Of a stretch of 64,000 nucleotides of DNA, positions 51,949 to 64,000 are shown piece after piece (within the stretch, counting starts at the first letter, position 1; every line of letters starts with the position of its first letter). A program made the position numbers and the translations under genes. The notes below the pieces were generated by a model that saw only the letters and a program-made list of their open reading frames with translations, was not told where the DNA came from and ran no database searches. The DNA comes from Dioscorea cayenensis subsp. rotundata (taxonomy: Eukaryota; Streptophyta; Magnoliopsida; Dioscoreales; Dioscoreaceae): the NCBI RefSeq assembly GCF_009730915.1, contig NC_052474.1, forward strand, positions 3,011,501 through 3,075,500, in the 5' to 3' direction.

Positions 51949-53495
51949 TTAACAGAGAATTTCATCTTCTCTCTGTGTACCTTCATGTTGAACTTCAGTC
52001 ACTATAGAAGCCAACTTGTGAGCCTTGTCAGCTTCAGCAACCCAATCAATAAGAAGCACAAAAACAAGCAACAAAATGAAGCTAATGAAAGCACCAACAA
52101 GAAGCCCAAATAAAAGACCTGAAAGCCCCATTCCAAGCCTAAAAGAGAAGGTCACTGAGAGTGGCAAAGCCACAAGGTAAAACCCTCCAAGACTAGCATA
52201 CATTCCCATCCATGGCCTTGCTGTTCCCCTTGCTATCCCTCCACACACAGCCAAAGGGAAGTTCACCAGCTCAACAATAGCCATAAGCATCATGATCCTC
52301 TTTCACTAAATTAGTAACCAGCTTATCATGGCTGAACAACGAACTCCACTCTCCTCTCGCAGCAAACATCACTGATCCTCCAAAGAACCCAGAAATCACT
52401 GCAACACCTAGAGAAACATAGGCTGAGCTCCGAGCAAGCATGGCCCGGCCAGCACCAAGCTCATTAGACACACGTGTGGATGCACATGTGGCTAATGATA
52501 GCATTACAGAGAAGATCAGATAGTCAAAGTTAAGCATTACAGCAAGCACCACTACTGCTCTTTGGGCATTTGGTAGTCTCCCAGCCAGAAGAACAAGAAT
52601 CTCATAGCACCACCATTCAAGGCAAGTGGTCAAGCAACATGGTGCTGAGAGCTTTAGCAACCTAACCCACTCACTCACACTTTGCTCCAGCCACCCACCA
52701 CCTTTGTTCCCTTCTTTTATGAACAAGTATAATGCTAGCAAAATGGTGACAACTAGATCAGTGAGCCAGACGGCCATGGCCACACCAGTCATCCCCATGG
52801 CCTTTGAAAGTAAGATGTTGAGTGGAATATGTATGGCTAGACCTACTGCAGAGCTGAAGAGTGTTGGTAAGGTTATACCTTGTGAGCTGAGATAGGCTTT
52901 CAGTGGATATAGAAAAGAAGTCACAACCAAGTCAGGAAGAAGGTAAATAATATACTTCTTTGCAAGTTTAGTGATGTCTTCCTGTTGGCCAAAGAGGATG
53001 AGTATCTTGTCCAAGCTGAGCCACAGGAAGGAGATGGGAATACAAACAATCAAAAAGCACCAGGATAGTCATTAGGAGAGTCTTATGAAGAAGCTTATAG
53101 TTTCTAGCACCATAAGCTTGGCCACATATGGGCTCCATGGCGTAGGAGAGGCCGGCTAAGACCGAAAAGCCGGTGACATTGGCGAAGGTGAAGCCGAGAG
53201 TTCCTCCGGCCATGTGAAGCTCTCCAAGTCGGCCTAAGTAAGCAGTGGTGATGGCTGTCTTGAGAAACCAAGTGAGATTCATTGCGACCAAAGGAATTGC
53301 AATCCCTCTCTGCTCTTTGAGCTCTGAGAAGATGATGTGCTTCATGTCCATGAGCCATTTGGGAAAGAAGGATGAAGATGAAGATAAAGAAGGTGGTGGA
53401 GGTGATGCTATCTCTCTTTGAGTATATGCTTCTTCTGCTTCTTCTTCTTCTTCTTCAACCTTTGATGGCATGTTGCACGAGAGGTGGTGTTCCAT
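51949..53495 (-). CDS. MATE/DTX family transporter, intronless, about 514 aa, two apparent +1 frame steps
   Basis: MATE proteins are 12-span antiporters exporting organic cations, hormones or metabolites. The frame starts at 53495 with an acidic, Ser-rich cytosolic N-terminus. Family blocks follow: ELKEQRGIAIPLVAMNLTWF, AYLGRLGELHMAGGTLGFTF, SYAMEPICGQAYGARNYKLL, SFLWLSLDKILILFGQ, YLSSQGITLPTLFSSAVGLA, STRVSNELGAGRA and GGIARGTARPWMGMYASLGG. The lack of introns and the sequence style match the DTX48-51 (ADP1/BCD1/ELS1) clade. The frame steps by +1 twice: near 53052-53056 (a run of five T in the coding sense, before IVCIPISF) and near 52297-52298 (GG, before IMMLMAIVELVNF). The total of 1547 bases is two over a multiple of three. 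Nothing else is degraded, so assembly error is at least as likely as a pseudogene. Confidence 0.88.
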
Positions 53496-56400
53496 GTGAA
53501 ATCTGTTAGGATTCTTTGTTCTTGTTGGGATATGATGCGTGGAAGCATGCTAGTATCTCAAAGAATGAGCACATGAGACTTGTGATAGAGTCCAGTTTGG
53601 AGAAAGAGAACTAAAGCGTGAAAGAATTCAAGTTAGTGATAAGTATCACTTCATACTTTCCATCTCTTTCTTATAAATTACTATGGATTCTTTATTAGCA
53701 TATAGAGATAATATTCTTGTATATATATATATATCAATCAATTGGAGTATCTATTGATAATAAACTTCTTCTTTTTTTCTTTTTTTCTTTTTTTTGAAAA
53801 AAAAAACAAGAAGATTATTATCAATGGAGAATTAAGACATTAAGTAGTAGGGATTAGTGGGAAATGAGATAATTGAGGCATGCACATAAGTAATTGATTA
53901 TGAGGTGGATATCCACTAGCTAGTTAGGCAAATAAATTTAGCTGGGTATCACCATTATTGTTATCTTTATAAATCTTCAGGCTTTGATTGATTGATATGT
54001 GAAGGTCTATCAGTTTGTGCCACCCACTTAGCCTCGTCTTCCTCTTTATTGATTTTATTTATTGATTTTTTTTTTTAATTTATCTACTGTTTTTCTTTGC
54101 ATAAAGAGACTTCTTTTTTATCGCTTTGTTTCATTAATTAATAAGATAGTAACCGTGAAAGCAAGTTGGCAGGGAGGAATGGTTTTAAGTAATGGACCTA
54201 GATGGGCCAGAGTGCCAGCCCCACGGCCCATGCCATTGCTGTTCTCCATGGCCTAATTATGCCCTCGTCTTTTTTTTTTTTTTAATCTATTCAAAAATGA
54301 TAAATTATAAAAAAATATTTATATATATATATATATATACAAAATACAATAATAATTAATAGTTTTCGGGCCTTTCGGCTCCACTCTGTGCCGTGCAGAG
54401 TTAACGTTGCCCATATGTTAGTCAACCTAATTTAATTTTTCAAAAGAAAATAAAATTTTTAAGATATAAAGATATTTTAACTTTGGGAAGAATATCTTCA
54501 TCAAAGTTATCAATTAAAGTTATCAATGATAATATGTTGTTTATGTTTAGTAATTGAGTTATGTCTTCCTATTTTGGCTAATGGTTTATTAAATCAAAAC
54601 ATTATAGTAGCATCATGTTAATCCTCAACTGATACCATAAAAATTTAGAAGACACAACCTTGCCAACATGCTTCCATGTATCTTAATCTTCAAACTCCAA
54701 AAGTTATCGTATATAATAAATTACGAATGGAGCCTCACCTTTTTATATATGGGGAAAAAGAAAGCGGATGTTGATGACTATGAGAAGGATGCATCATCAT
54801 AGTTGCTTGCTTTGTAACTTTATCTTATTATTATTACTATTATTATTATTATTTTGTATTTTTATTCTTTTTGCATTTTGGGCATACTCAATGACTTCTA
54901 AAACTCTTCTTCTATTTTTAAAGGAACCAATAGTTTAGTTTAGTTTAGTTTAGTTTTTTTTTACAAAAAATTATTTTAAATTAGGTTCCGTTAGTGGGGA
55001 AGCGGAAATCATTATTTTGAAAGATTATAAGCTTCTCTTGTTAAATATATATATATATATATATATTTAATCCTTGAAATAAAATATACAACGTAACACA
55101 AGTGTTATTTTATCTGTGGAATAAAAGCTATGGCGTGATAAGCTAAAATTATCAACTTTCCAAATGAAACCCAAACACAATAGAAAGAATCCATGCAACT
55201 GTGTGTTAATACAAGGGAAAAGGCCCATAGAGCTCAAAGCCCAGACTTTGGATTTACATAGGATCATTATAAGAATATTTCTTCTAAATATATATAGAAA
55301 ATTTTATGATATGCAAAATATTATGTAAAAAGAATTTATGAGAACAATAAAAATATATAAAATATATTTATAATTAGGTACAATCTAAAATTTATATTAT
55401 TGGCCATAAATTACATAATATATATACATGAATAGAAGTGGATATACCATAATTTATTGAAATAGGAAGACAAAATATAGAATAACTAACATCACAAATA
55501 CTAATAAGAGAGGAATAAAATGATGCTAAAATAAAAACTACAAATCCACTGGTGGTGGTATGAAAAAGAAGGAAAAAAATAATAAAAGATAAAGAAAAGA
55601 ATGTGTAAATTTTTGATAGGGCACAAATTATGGTCATTTTTTTATTTTTTTGGGTTTCAAACTTTAATTTAAATTAAATTAGTTACTAAAGTTTAATTTT
55701 ATTTCACTAAGCGGTCAAATGAGGGAATCTGGTTTATTTTTTATGATCTGATATTAAAAATTTTTTATCAACAAATAAAATAGAAATTATTAACTGGGTG
55801 GATAGTGATCTACGCATGTACATGACAGAAATTTTTCAAAGATTCTACATCATCAAAAACAGAGCCGAATTTTTCTGAAAATCACGCAAAGAAACAAAAA
55901 TCGAAGTTTCAAATAATTAGTTTTTATTCAAATTAAAGTTTGAAACTTTGGACCTTAAAATAAGAAATGTTTTGGTGGAGTCCTAAAAATAAAAAATAAA
56001 AAATAAAAAATTACCCACGTTCAATCATCAGGCTACATATTGAGAATCACTTGCCTCGTTTTGGAGTTACTAGCTCATCCAGTGTTAGTGACCAAAGTTG
56101 CCTCAAAGCTAAGGTTCGTTCTGATAGTCTAAAAAGCTTCTTTAAGCTTGCCTTTTGGGGATGTGGTGTTGCATTTAACCACGCAACAAGTAAAATCCAC
56201 TTTTGTAAATTTTTAACTCCCAACTGGTAAACAGTAAGTAGTTGACTTGGGTGACCCTTTATTCATTTTTAACTTTTTCACTTTTGTAAAAGTAACATGT
56301 TCTGATGTTCTCATGAAATAAAAAAGTAATAAAATAAAACAGAGAACAAATTCTGAAATGCGTCTATAAACTTCATAGCAGTGTCATCTCCTAGTCATCT

Positions 56401-58221
56401 TGACATGCTGTGATGTGTCAAAGCTCTTTAGCATTGTCCTAAAACTTCTCTTTATCAAAAGAACACACACTACTTTTTCCTTTTTTTCATTTGAATCCAT
56501 GCAGTGAGCTATACAAAGACATTGATGAGAATTCTTGCCACCCTTTTGGAAATCCCAAAGGACCTCTTTTCCCATTTTTTACATCACAAATGGTATTCTT
56601 TGTTCTTTTGCCTTGTCTCCTCCTTTCTCTTCCAAGAGCACATGCATGGCTCCACCCTTGAGACTTTCTTACTTCTTTGCTGGCACCAGTGCGAACTCTG
56701 AACCACATGCCAAGGAGTTGGGATGGTCTCAACCTTAATAAATGGTATTTCATTAATTTCAATGTGATCTCATAAGTACTCACTTTCTTAGAAGGTGCAC
56801 TTAGTTTTTCTAGTTTTAGTTGCCAAAGTTGATTGTTTGGTTGTTGATATATATCCAAATGTTTTTATTAGTTGGGACTTGGTATTCAAATAATTCCTTT
56901 GTTTGCACCCTTATATAATTTTTGGGAGTTAGTACTTAGCATCTACCATTTTGTTTCTTTTTAAAATTTGTACTTAATTTTCTAATGAAGACGAATATGA
57001 GGTTGGAACAGCAATGCACAACCCCATGCATGCATGAAAGTGTTCAACCAAAACACGCTTGAAGAGTTTTAGTAGAGGAGGAGGTGGTTTAGGGTTTAAC
57101 TCCAATGGGGCCCTTGCTCTGTTGTCCTTATGAGAGGGGTATCCTTTGGGCAAGAGTAACATGGCCTTCATGTGCCTAACAGAGATTGGGGGGGTCACCA
57201 TCCCTCTCTCTTTCTTTCTCTCTCATTGTCTACACTTTTTACTGCTTATGTATTAACATGTGTTGCTGGTCCCCAGGGTTGATCTCACCAGTGAATATTG
57301 TTCACAGAACATGGGGGCACAATGAGTATGACTCTTGCCCAATCAAATTGTTTCATACTAAACTCAAGTCGATCATATATCTCTACATATCTATTTTATT
57401 TATACCTCCTAATTATTTAGTATTATGAAAATTTGGGTCATGAGTGTGATGCAGGTACAACAATGTACTCAAACTTGTATGTATCTGTCAATCTGTGTGT
57501 ATGTGTAGTATATGTACAGCATGCATGCCACAACCACCAACTTCAAGAAGAGTACATAAATAGTAGTACTTGGTTTAAACCTTTTGAAGGGAGTAGGCAT
57601 CACTGATCACTGAGTAGGTCTGCCTCTTGCAAGTGGTGAGGATGGTGTGGTCCCTCAAAAGGATGAATGATAACTGAGAAGAAAGAGATTTAAAGGATCC
57701 AAAGCACACAAGGGTACGGTCATGTACCTGCATACCACCACAACAGTGTGAGAGAGAGATAGAGAGAACAGCTCTTTAAATATTCTAACAAGATCATGAT
57801 CACAATGAAATCTTTCTCACTACTCTTTGTACGCCAAGGACCAACTGAAAACCGCTCAATTCTAGCATTCAAGTGGGCTTGCGTGCAGGACCAGTGATTC
57901 TCAAATACATGGCTAGAATTCCAAACTAGCTTTCAAGTGATGAGAGATTGAAACCAACCAAACGCACCAGTAACTTCATGCATGCATTAACTGCATGTGG
58001 ACCACGTACTACGTCTTAGCTTCACCAATAAATCTACTCCTTTGTTGTACGTAAACGTTGTAATAATAGTTCAGTTGCTTAAGAAAATATTATAAATTAA
58101 GGATATATATATATATATATATGATCAATGGATAGAGAGAGAGGAATCAAGCTGAGGGCCATGCATGTCCAAAGAAAAGGCAGCAAGAGGGATTAAAGCC
58201 CCAGACTTAGCGTCCTTTACT
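53496..58221. other. MATE upstream region and gene-poor DNA
   Basis: No gene supported over about 4.7 kb. Minus-strand frames at 56487-56858 and 56974-57201 look mildly protein-like but match nothing I know. (TA)n tracts lie near 54322, 55045 and 58105; 57200-57230 and 58261-58293 are CT-rich. Confidence 0.45.
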
Positions 58222-58293
58222 CTATAAACACAACCCCACAACCCACCCGTGCCTTGTCCTTCCCTCTCCCTCTCTCTCTCTTTCTCTCTCTCT
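58222..58293 (+). promoter_or_regulatory. SAUR core promoter and CT-rich leader
   Basis: CTATAAAC at 58222-58229 is a plausible TATA box. It is followed at about 58261-58293 by a CT-rich tract typical of plant leaders. A second TATA-like CATAAATAG near 58338 is nearer the ATG (58438), so the start site is not settled. Confidence 0.4.
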
Positions 58294-58437
58294 CATCCTT
58301 CCACATGCTCTTGTTTATTTTCTTCTCTTTCCCTTCCATAAATAGACCCCCTGACTCCATTCTCCCTTTCATCATCTCTTGTTTCTCATCATCCTCTTCT
58401 TCTCTTTGATCCCTCTAGTGCACAAACAAATCAACCT

Positions 58438-58755
58438 ATGGCTCTTAGGAAGAACAACAAGCTTTCACAGGCTGCAGCACTGAAACAAATACTGAAAAGA
58501 TGCTCAAGCCTCGGGAGAAAACAAGGGTATGGAGAGGAGGATGGGCTCCCACAAGATGTTCCCAAAGGCCACTTTGCAGTGTATGTGGGTGAGAATAGGA
58601 GTAGGTTCATAGTGCCTATCTCCTACTTAACTCACCCTGAGTTCCAAACACTGCTTCAGAGAGCTGAAGAGGAGTTTGGGTTCCACCATGACATGGGTCT
58701 CACCATCCCTTGTGAAGAGGTTGTCTTTCGTTCTCTCACTTCCATGCTTAATTAG
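58438..58755 (+). CDS. SAUR (small auxin-up RNA) protein, SAUR50/SAUR10-like, 105 aa
   Basis: SAUR proteins are short auxin-induced growth promoters; many inhibit PP2C.D phosphatases and so activate the plasma-membrane proton pump. The frame is intronless, as in the family. It has a basic N-terminus ([22 protein letters not shown]), then the SAUR domain at about 35-103: [60 protein letters not shown]. It ends FRSLTSMLN. The length is typical. The closest clade by eye is SAUR10/SAUR50. It is isolated, not part of a tandem SAUR cluster in this window. Confidence 0.95.
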   Translation: MALRKNNKLSQAAALKQILKRCSSLGRKQGYGEEDGLPQDVPKGHFAVYVGENRSRFIVPISYLTHPEFQTLLQRAEEEFGFHHDMGLTIPCEEVVFRSLTSMLN

Positions 58756-58959
58756 TTAAACTCAACCATGAGAAGTACGTGAAGTCAAGAAGAAGAGATC
58801 ATGGAGGAGTTTGTTTGAAGGAAAGAAGTTGAGAACCATGTATGCATGTACATGCATGGCTTGTTTTCCTTCTGGTTTTTGCTCCTCTGTGAGTTTCTAA
58901 CTATTTAAAAAAAACCCAGTGAGACATGTTCATGGGTTTGATTTGTTGTACATTTTAGA

Positions 58960-58979
58960 GCGGCGTGCGGTTGCGCCGC
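58960..58979 (+). other. GC hairpin in the SAUR 3' untranslated region
   Basis: GCGGCG and CGCCGC form a 6-bp stem around the 8-nt loop TGCGGTTG, about 200 bases after the stop. It stands out in AT-rich flanks. A role in RNA stability is possible but unproven. Confidence 0.45.
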
Positions 58980-61900
58980 CCTGCAAGAGCTGATTCATTA
59001 GTTAATGTTGAAGTTCATTCCGGGGGCTCACTTCCCTGTTTTTCTATCTTTTTTTTATCTTGTTAATCATCTCATTCTTAGTTCTAATTATTTTAATGCT
59101 TCTTCTCATCATGGTGGTTCCATTAACAAAGAGAAAAATTATCATATATATATATATATATATATCCAAACTGTAATTTTCATAAGCAATAATCCCATAT
59201 ATATGTATGCAGATGTTGTTAATAAAACAGAGTAGAATGCAAATTGCTCATGTTTCACAGAAGATGAGAAATATTTATTTATTTATTTAGAAGAGTTTTA
59301 AAATTGTGCTATTATAATGGGAAACTAGCTCCAACCATTCAGGAGTGCAAAGTTTTGGAAACTTAAAGACTATATCATCCCTCTCTCTGTTTTATTTTGT
59401 AAGTGGGAATACCATATGAAGGTAAACATATTTAATTGGCTAGCTTTTACACTCAACATGTTACGGATAATGAATCATCTTCTATTTTATTGTTTATATA
59501 ATTATTCTTATTATTTTTGTGATAACTGATAACATGTGGAGGCTTTATTTTCCACAAAATGAATATAATATCTCCTGACAATGAATTAGAATACACAAAG
59601 CCCGGTGAAGAGAAAGCTCACATTCACTAAAAAGAAAAAGTGGTGATACCGATGAAGAGAGAGCGAGGACCATGATGTTGTTGAATCTGACTTGGTATCA
59701 CCAACATTGCCATTCTGATGTATTATTTATTAATTATACTCTCTGTTTTTTTGTACTATACTTAACAGTCATGAACTTTTTAAATTTGTGAGTTATCAAT
59801 TTTATTACTCCAGTACTGGCACCTTTTTCTCAGCATTAATTGTCACAAATATCTTGATTCTCTTCAAATCTGAAACTTCATGAAATCAATCTGCATGATA
59901 ATTATTAACAAGTGTGTCTCTGATAAATTAAATTAATATCCCCAAAGAGATCTCAAAGTGTGTCATTTATTTGTCTCAATCCCCCCCGCATGTGCATGCT
60001 GCCTTCCAAAAATGAAATTTCCTACTGTATTACTCCCAACTGTCAAGGCTCCACCCACTGTAGCCATGCTTGAAATCAGCATTCATGATCTAAGCTCAAA
60101 TCCATCCATTGATGTCACCAACCACTGTACAACCTTGGCAGTAAATTTAAATTTTTACTTTAATTTTTACTGCATGCCCCAAGTTTTTAATCCCCTCAAA
60201 TATATAGGACCACTGCAACAAAAAGGCTGCAAAGCCTCTCTCAAATCTCATCCAATCACAGACCACCTCCATCCACCTACAAAATATCTGGCTTGTATTG
60301 CACCTCTCCTCATCCACTAGTCCTAAACAAAATCATCTAACTCTTGTCTCTTTGCATGCCCATGCATTATGCATGCATGCACTAACATATATATATATAT
60401 ATATATACTATTATGCTAACATAGTAAAGAAAGAGGTCTTGCAGGACTAGGAAATTGAACCTGAAGGTTGTAATCAAGTTTAGTATCAAAAGGACAAGTT
60501 CTGTAATTGAAATCAAAAACAAAAGATTCACAAGAATCACAGTACTCTTCCCTTTTTCTTTTAGTACCATATTCTCTCTGTTAGATCTTTTCTGTCAGGA
60601 CTGTGGCACCAAATTTCAACTGTACATCTAATGCAAAAGCATGCATGAATGATCTTGTTTTCAACACTCCATTTAACTCCACAGTGAAGGAGTTGGATTT
60701 GGTGGATCTATAGGCTGTCTCATTAGAGTTATTTAAGTAATGCTCCCTAAGTATTGACAAAATGTACAGCCAAAGTAGGTTGGTTGCAGATACTGTTGAG
60801 TCTGGACCAACATTATGTTGATCTTCAGATGATGAACATATATATATATATATATATATATGTGGTGCATTTTGATCCACTAATCTTCCATTTAGTTTTC
60901 ATTAATCTTTATGTGAGTTTGTATATACAAGAGTGGTTGACCGTACTTGTGAACCAAATATTTCGGTGCATGATTTTAGAAATACATATATATATATGAT
61001 TAAGGATGATTAGTGTAAGATATATACAAACTAATAATTCAGAATGTCAAGTAAACGGAAACAATTAAATGATAACATAAAACAAGTTACAAGGACTACT
61101 TGCAAGCTACGAAGTGTACTTGAAAAATAAGATGAGGCTGTCAAACTAGCACAATATTTAAGAAGGGACGTGATTGGTTTCTGAGTAGTCTAAATCAATG
61201 AAAAAGACACTGTTTAGATGTGGTTTATTAGTAGTTCTCATCAGATAATATACCTCACAATTTGGCATGTTACATGATCCTCAAATACATAATGCATGAC
61301 CAAACTCTATATAAATCAGTCCAAATCAAGTATAAGATGATGCTTGAGAGTTGTTCATGAGTTGCTAACATATACCCTCCTCTGTCTTCTGGTCCAGTAT
61401 TCCAGGTAGGCTGGGTTGCTTTCCATACAGCTATATATATATATATATATATATATTTAGATGTATGTATGTATGTTGTATATGATAATATCATATTATA
61501 ATATATGTATAACAAGTACATGCAAAATGGTGTGCATGTGGGAAAGAGGACCCAAATGAAGGAGAGTGGAGGGAGGCAATGAAGTGTTTCAGATGAAGGA
61601 GGTTATCAATGGGCCAGGGCATGTCTGTGGGAGTGTTTTATTAATTAGGAATTGGGTCTATGATGATCAACACAGCTGGGTTGTGGCTGTGGTGACCATC
61701 ACTTAACCAACTAGGACTTGTTGATGGCCCCCACCTGTTTCTCCTCAAATTTCATATAGTATTTTTTATCATCCTAATAATATAATCAAGTTAAGTGCTT
61801 TTTTTAAAATTTATATCCTATGGAAAATACAAGGAAATACTGAAGGTTTGTATATATGTATGTATATATATATATATATATCCAAGAGTAATCAAGAAAC

Positions 61901-62577
61901 CACTTTAGTGATCCAAGTCCCTCAATCATATAAACCTTTAGCATTTCCTTGTATTTTTGCCATTGGAACTGTGAATATATTTTTAGAATAACTCTGTAAT
62001 TTGGAACTTTTTAATAATAAATAAAATTATCAATGAGACAGCTCATAAGTCATTGTGGTGAGGATAAGAATCATAAGATATAGAATAAAAAAATATGTGA
62101 CACAAGAGCACCAACCCAAAATACTGGAAAAGTACAAGTTGATAATCAATCTACCATACATGAAAATCCAAAAAGAAATCCCACAAATATTAATAATGGC
62201 TCTCAAATTCATTGCTAGCATTCAAGACAATCTCCAAAACAAATCAAAGTGTTATACAAATCTGAAAGAAGTACAACAAACTCATGAAATTAATAATTTG
62301 TCAGGACGAACATATGATGATGGTTCTTGGGTGGAGAAGGCCTTATTTCTTTCTATACAACAACAGATAATGTGACACTGCTAAACAAATCATACATATC
62401 AAAACTCATCTCCAAAGAAAGAAAGATATAATTCTCCAAGCAAATATACAGTGAGATTTCCTTGTGACAGGCACAAATTTTTCGGCTTCAGGTATCAGAG
62501 AGGCGGCCATTTATGAAGAATGGAAGTCAACAGGAGCAAATGGCTTCAAAATAAAAAGGATGAACTACATTGAGTTC
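58980..62577. other. Intergenic AT-rich region
   Basis: No supported gene. (TA)n tracts at about 59144, 60389, 60838, 61434 and 61861. A + strand frame at 59958-60320 (120 codons) is in slightly less AT-rich DNA but has no recognisable domain. Confidence 0.45.
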
Positions 62578-64000
62578 CTAGTGATCATTCTTGCTTTTGG
62601 AGAAAAATCGGCTGAAGCCACGTCCGTGTTTTTCAGTAACCATCATACTTGAAATGGAAGAAGACGACGATGATCTAGACGACCTTTGCTTTCTGGCGCT
62701 TAGAGCTAACTGGTGATCTTGGAAATGAGGTTGATTCATTGTCAGAAGGAATCATGTATCCATCTAAAGGAGATTCACCGCCGGTTATCCTTGTGTTGTT
62801 GCCGCCAACCTTTTCTGTCTCAGAGTAATCTGATTGTTGTGGGCTAGGAAGGCTTCGTGGATGAAAACCGCTTGAACTTGGTTCATCTTCGACAATGCCA
62901 TCACTCATTCGCCGCCCATCATTCAGAGAGGAGGCCATTAGCTCAGCTGGTGGACGCATGGCGTTTAGTTGCTTGCTGAGAAGAAATATGGTCTCTTGAC
63001 ATTCAGCAAGCTTCTCTGCAGCTGCAGCAATCTCCTTTTCCTGTTGAGTAACAAGATATATCATAAAGAAAACTATTTTGATAAATCATGGGAATATGTT
63101 TGTAAGAAAATTGAATTATGGAGAGATAAGAAAGGTTGATTCTGAGTAGTAGACAGAATTTAACTATTAATGAATTGTGAAAAACATCTTTCAAATGGAA
63201 GAATTCTAAATAATGATACAGGGTTATGGTTAATCAGTTGGGGAAATGGCACCAATAAGTTGACGATAATTCTGAAGTTGTGATTCAATTGAGTAGAAAC
63301 TAGAATGAAATCAGGTTACATCAAATTCCATACATGACATATCAATCAGAAAATCTTTACATCAGCAAGATTATCTAGAAATAGAAAAATAATTTATCAA
63401 TCATAAATATGAAAGCCAAGCTAAAAGTAGAAAAATTTTTGAAATATATATGTATGGCGCTCAACAAAAGGTATTATGCCCAACAACATTAGCTTAATGT
63501 GATAATATTATAGCATCAGTTAGTAAAGGAAAAGGAACAATCAGTTAGTCAATTTGCAGATAGTGTCATTGTCCATACCTGTTTTGTCTTGATGTCTGAG
63601 TCACCTTCCACAGGAATGGAACAAGTTGCACACTTCTCGTTCCTTCATGGAAATGAGAAGTCATGAGAGATCAACAAGAAACAGCAGTGAAAATATTCAA
63701 AGAGCTTAAATGCAAGCCTATAAAACACAAGGGACGCCCTAGAACCTACTAACAAATTTGAAATAAGTAATACTATAACTCTAAATGGCAACAAAGAAGG
63801 AAAAAAACGTCTCCCCGGAAGAGGAAGATATGCTTAGGTATATTGAGTCCTGACCTTTCCATCTTTTTCTTGAAGTTCAATGTATTTGACTAAATCATCT
63901 TGATGGCAACGCTTTTCTTCCTGAAGCTCATCATCCAAAGTTTCTGCCTTCATACGAAGCTGGTCTATCTCAGATTCTAATTCTTGAGTGCGAGATTCCA
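62578..64000 (-). CDS. Filament-like plant protein (FPP/DUF869), C-terminal part, two apparent +1 frame steps
   Basis: FPPs are long coiled-coil proteins; some bind microtubule- or MAG2-linked partners. The gene runs off the window end. Exons: 63855 to beyond 64000, 63642-63579, 63040-62578. Coiled coil (SRTQELESEIDQLRMKAETL) leads into NEKCATCSIPVEGDSDIKTK and then the conserved EKEIAAAAEKLAECQETIFL LSKQL. The tail has DNESTSFPRSPVSSKRQKAK, a Ser run, and EKHGRGFSRFFSKSKNDH, the usual FPP ending. Two +1 steps are seen. One is near 63863, where LQEK should pass through MERNEKC across the splice site. The other is near 62683-62684; without allowing for it the frame stops at 62675, 32 codons early. 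Flanking sequence is well conserved, which favours consensus errors. Confidence 0.85.

Noticed and set aside
54930-54960. TTTAG repeats resembling telomeric DNA
   Set aside because: The unit is TTTAG, not the plant telomere unit TTTAGGG, and only a few copies are present.
56487-57201. Two minus-strand frames of 75-123 codons, checked as possible small peptide genes
   Set aside because: No signal peptide and no recognisable peptide motif (no CLE-, PSK- or CEP-like end).
59958-60320. 120-codon plus-strand frame
   Set aside because: No domain, no splice context, and composition close to random; noted only as intergenic content.
7537-64000. Programmed +1 frameshifting as a shared explanation for the frame steps
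   Set aside because: The sites share no slippery motif and the families are not known to use it; consensus insertion error is simpler.

Overview
This is nuclear DNA from a flowering plant. Genes are split by GT-AG introns, non-coding DNA is very AT-rich with many (TA)n microsatellites, and the gene families are plant-specific (LBD, SAUR, AHL, ACR, ClpR, FPP, PSK-SIMULATOR/DUF668). I cannot name the species. A run of exactly 1000 N (42888-43887) shows it is an assembled scaffold.

Layout. 1-916: 3' end of an unrecognised + strand gene with a C-terminal membrane tail. 1464-6754 (-): complete 17-exon cytosolic enolase, head to head with 7537-10568 (+), plastid ClpR2. 10922-13585 (-): SICKLE-like proline-rich protein. 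14720-14836 (-): orphan coding exon. 15181-21517 (-): clade-B AT-hook/PPC (AHL) gene. 21.5-26.0 kb: intergenic, with two small TIR elements. 26038-27736 (-): ACR-type ACT-domain protein. 31185-34402 (-): probable multi-exon membrane protein I do not recognise. 34887-36785 (-): host gene with an integrase-like HHCC zinc domain. 41424-42319 (+): LBD18-like transcription factor. 49795-51141 (+): DUF3475/DUF668 protein. 51949-53495 (-): intronless MATE transporter. 58438-58755 (+): SAUR. 62578-64000 (-): 3' end of a filament-like plant protein (FPP).

The genes are independent eukaryotic transcription units, not an operon. Several touch auxin or growth (LBD18-like, SAUR, DUF668, DTX48-51-type MATE), but I see no evidence that they form a cluster.

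The strongest unexpected signal is systematic. Four genes that otherwise look functional (ClpR2, ACR, MATE, FPP) carry seven places where the frame steps by exactly one extra base, never one fewer. Six other genes totalling about 5.8 kb of coding sequence are clean. This looks more like single-base insertion errors in the consensus than gene death. Other points of interest are the integrase-like HHCC domain in a host gene, a GC-AG intron in enolase, three probable MITEs, an orphan conserved-looking exon and an all-phase-1 intron gene. I found no CRISPR array, no rRNA or tRNA gene and no recognisable virus-like element.
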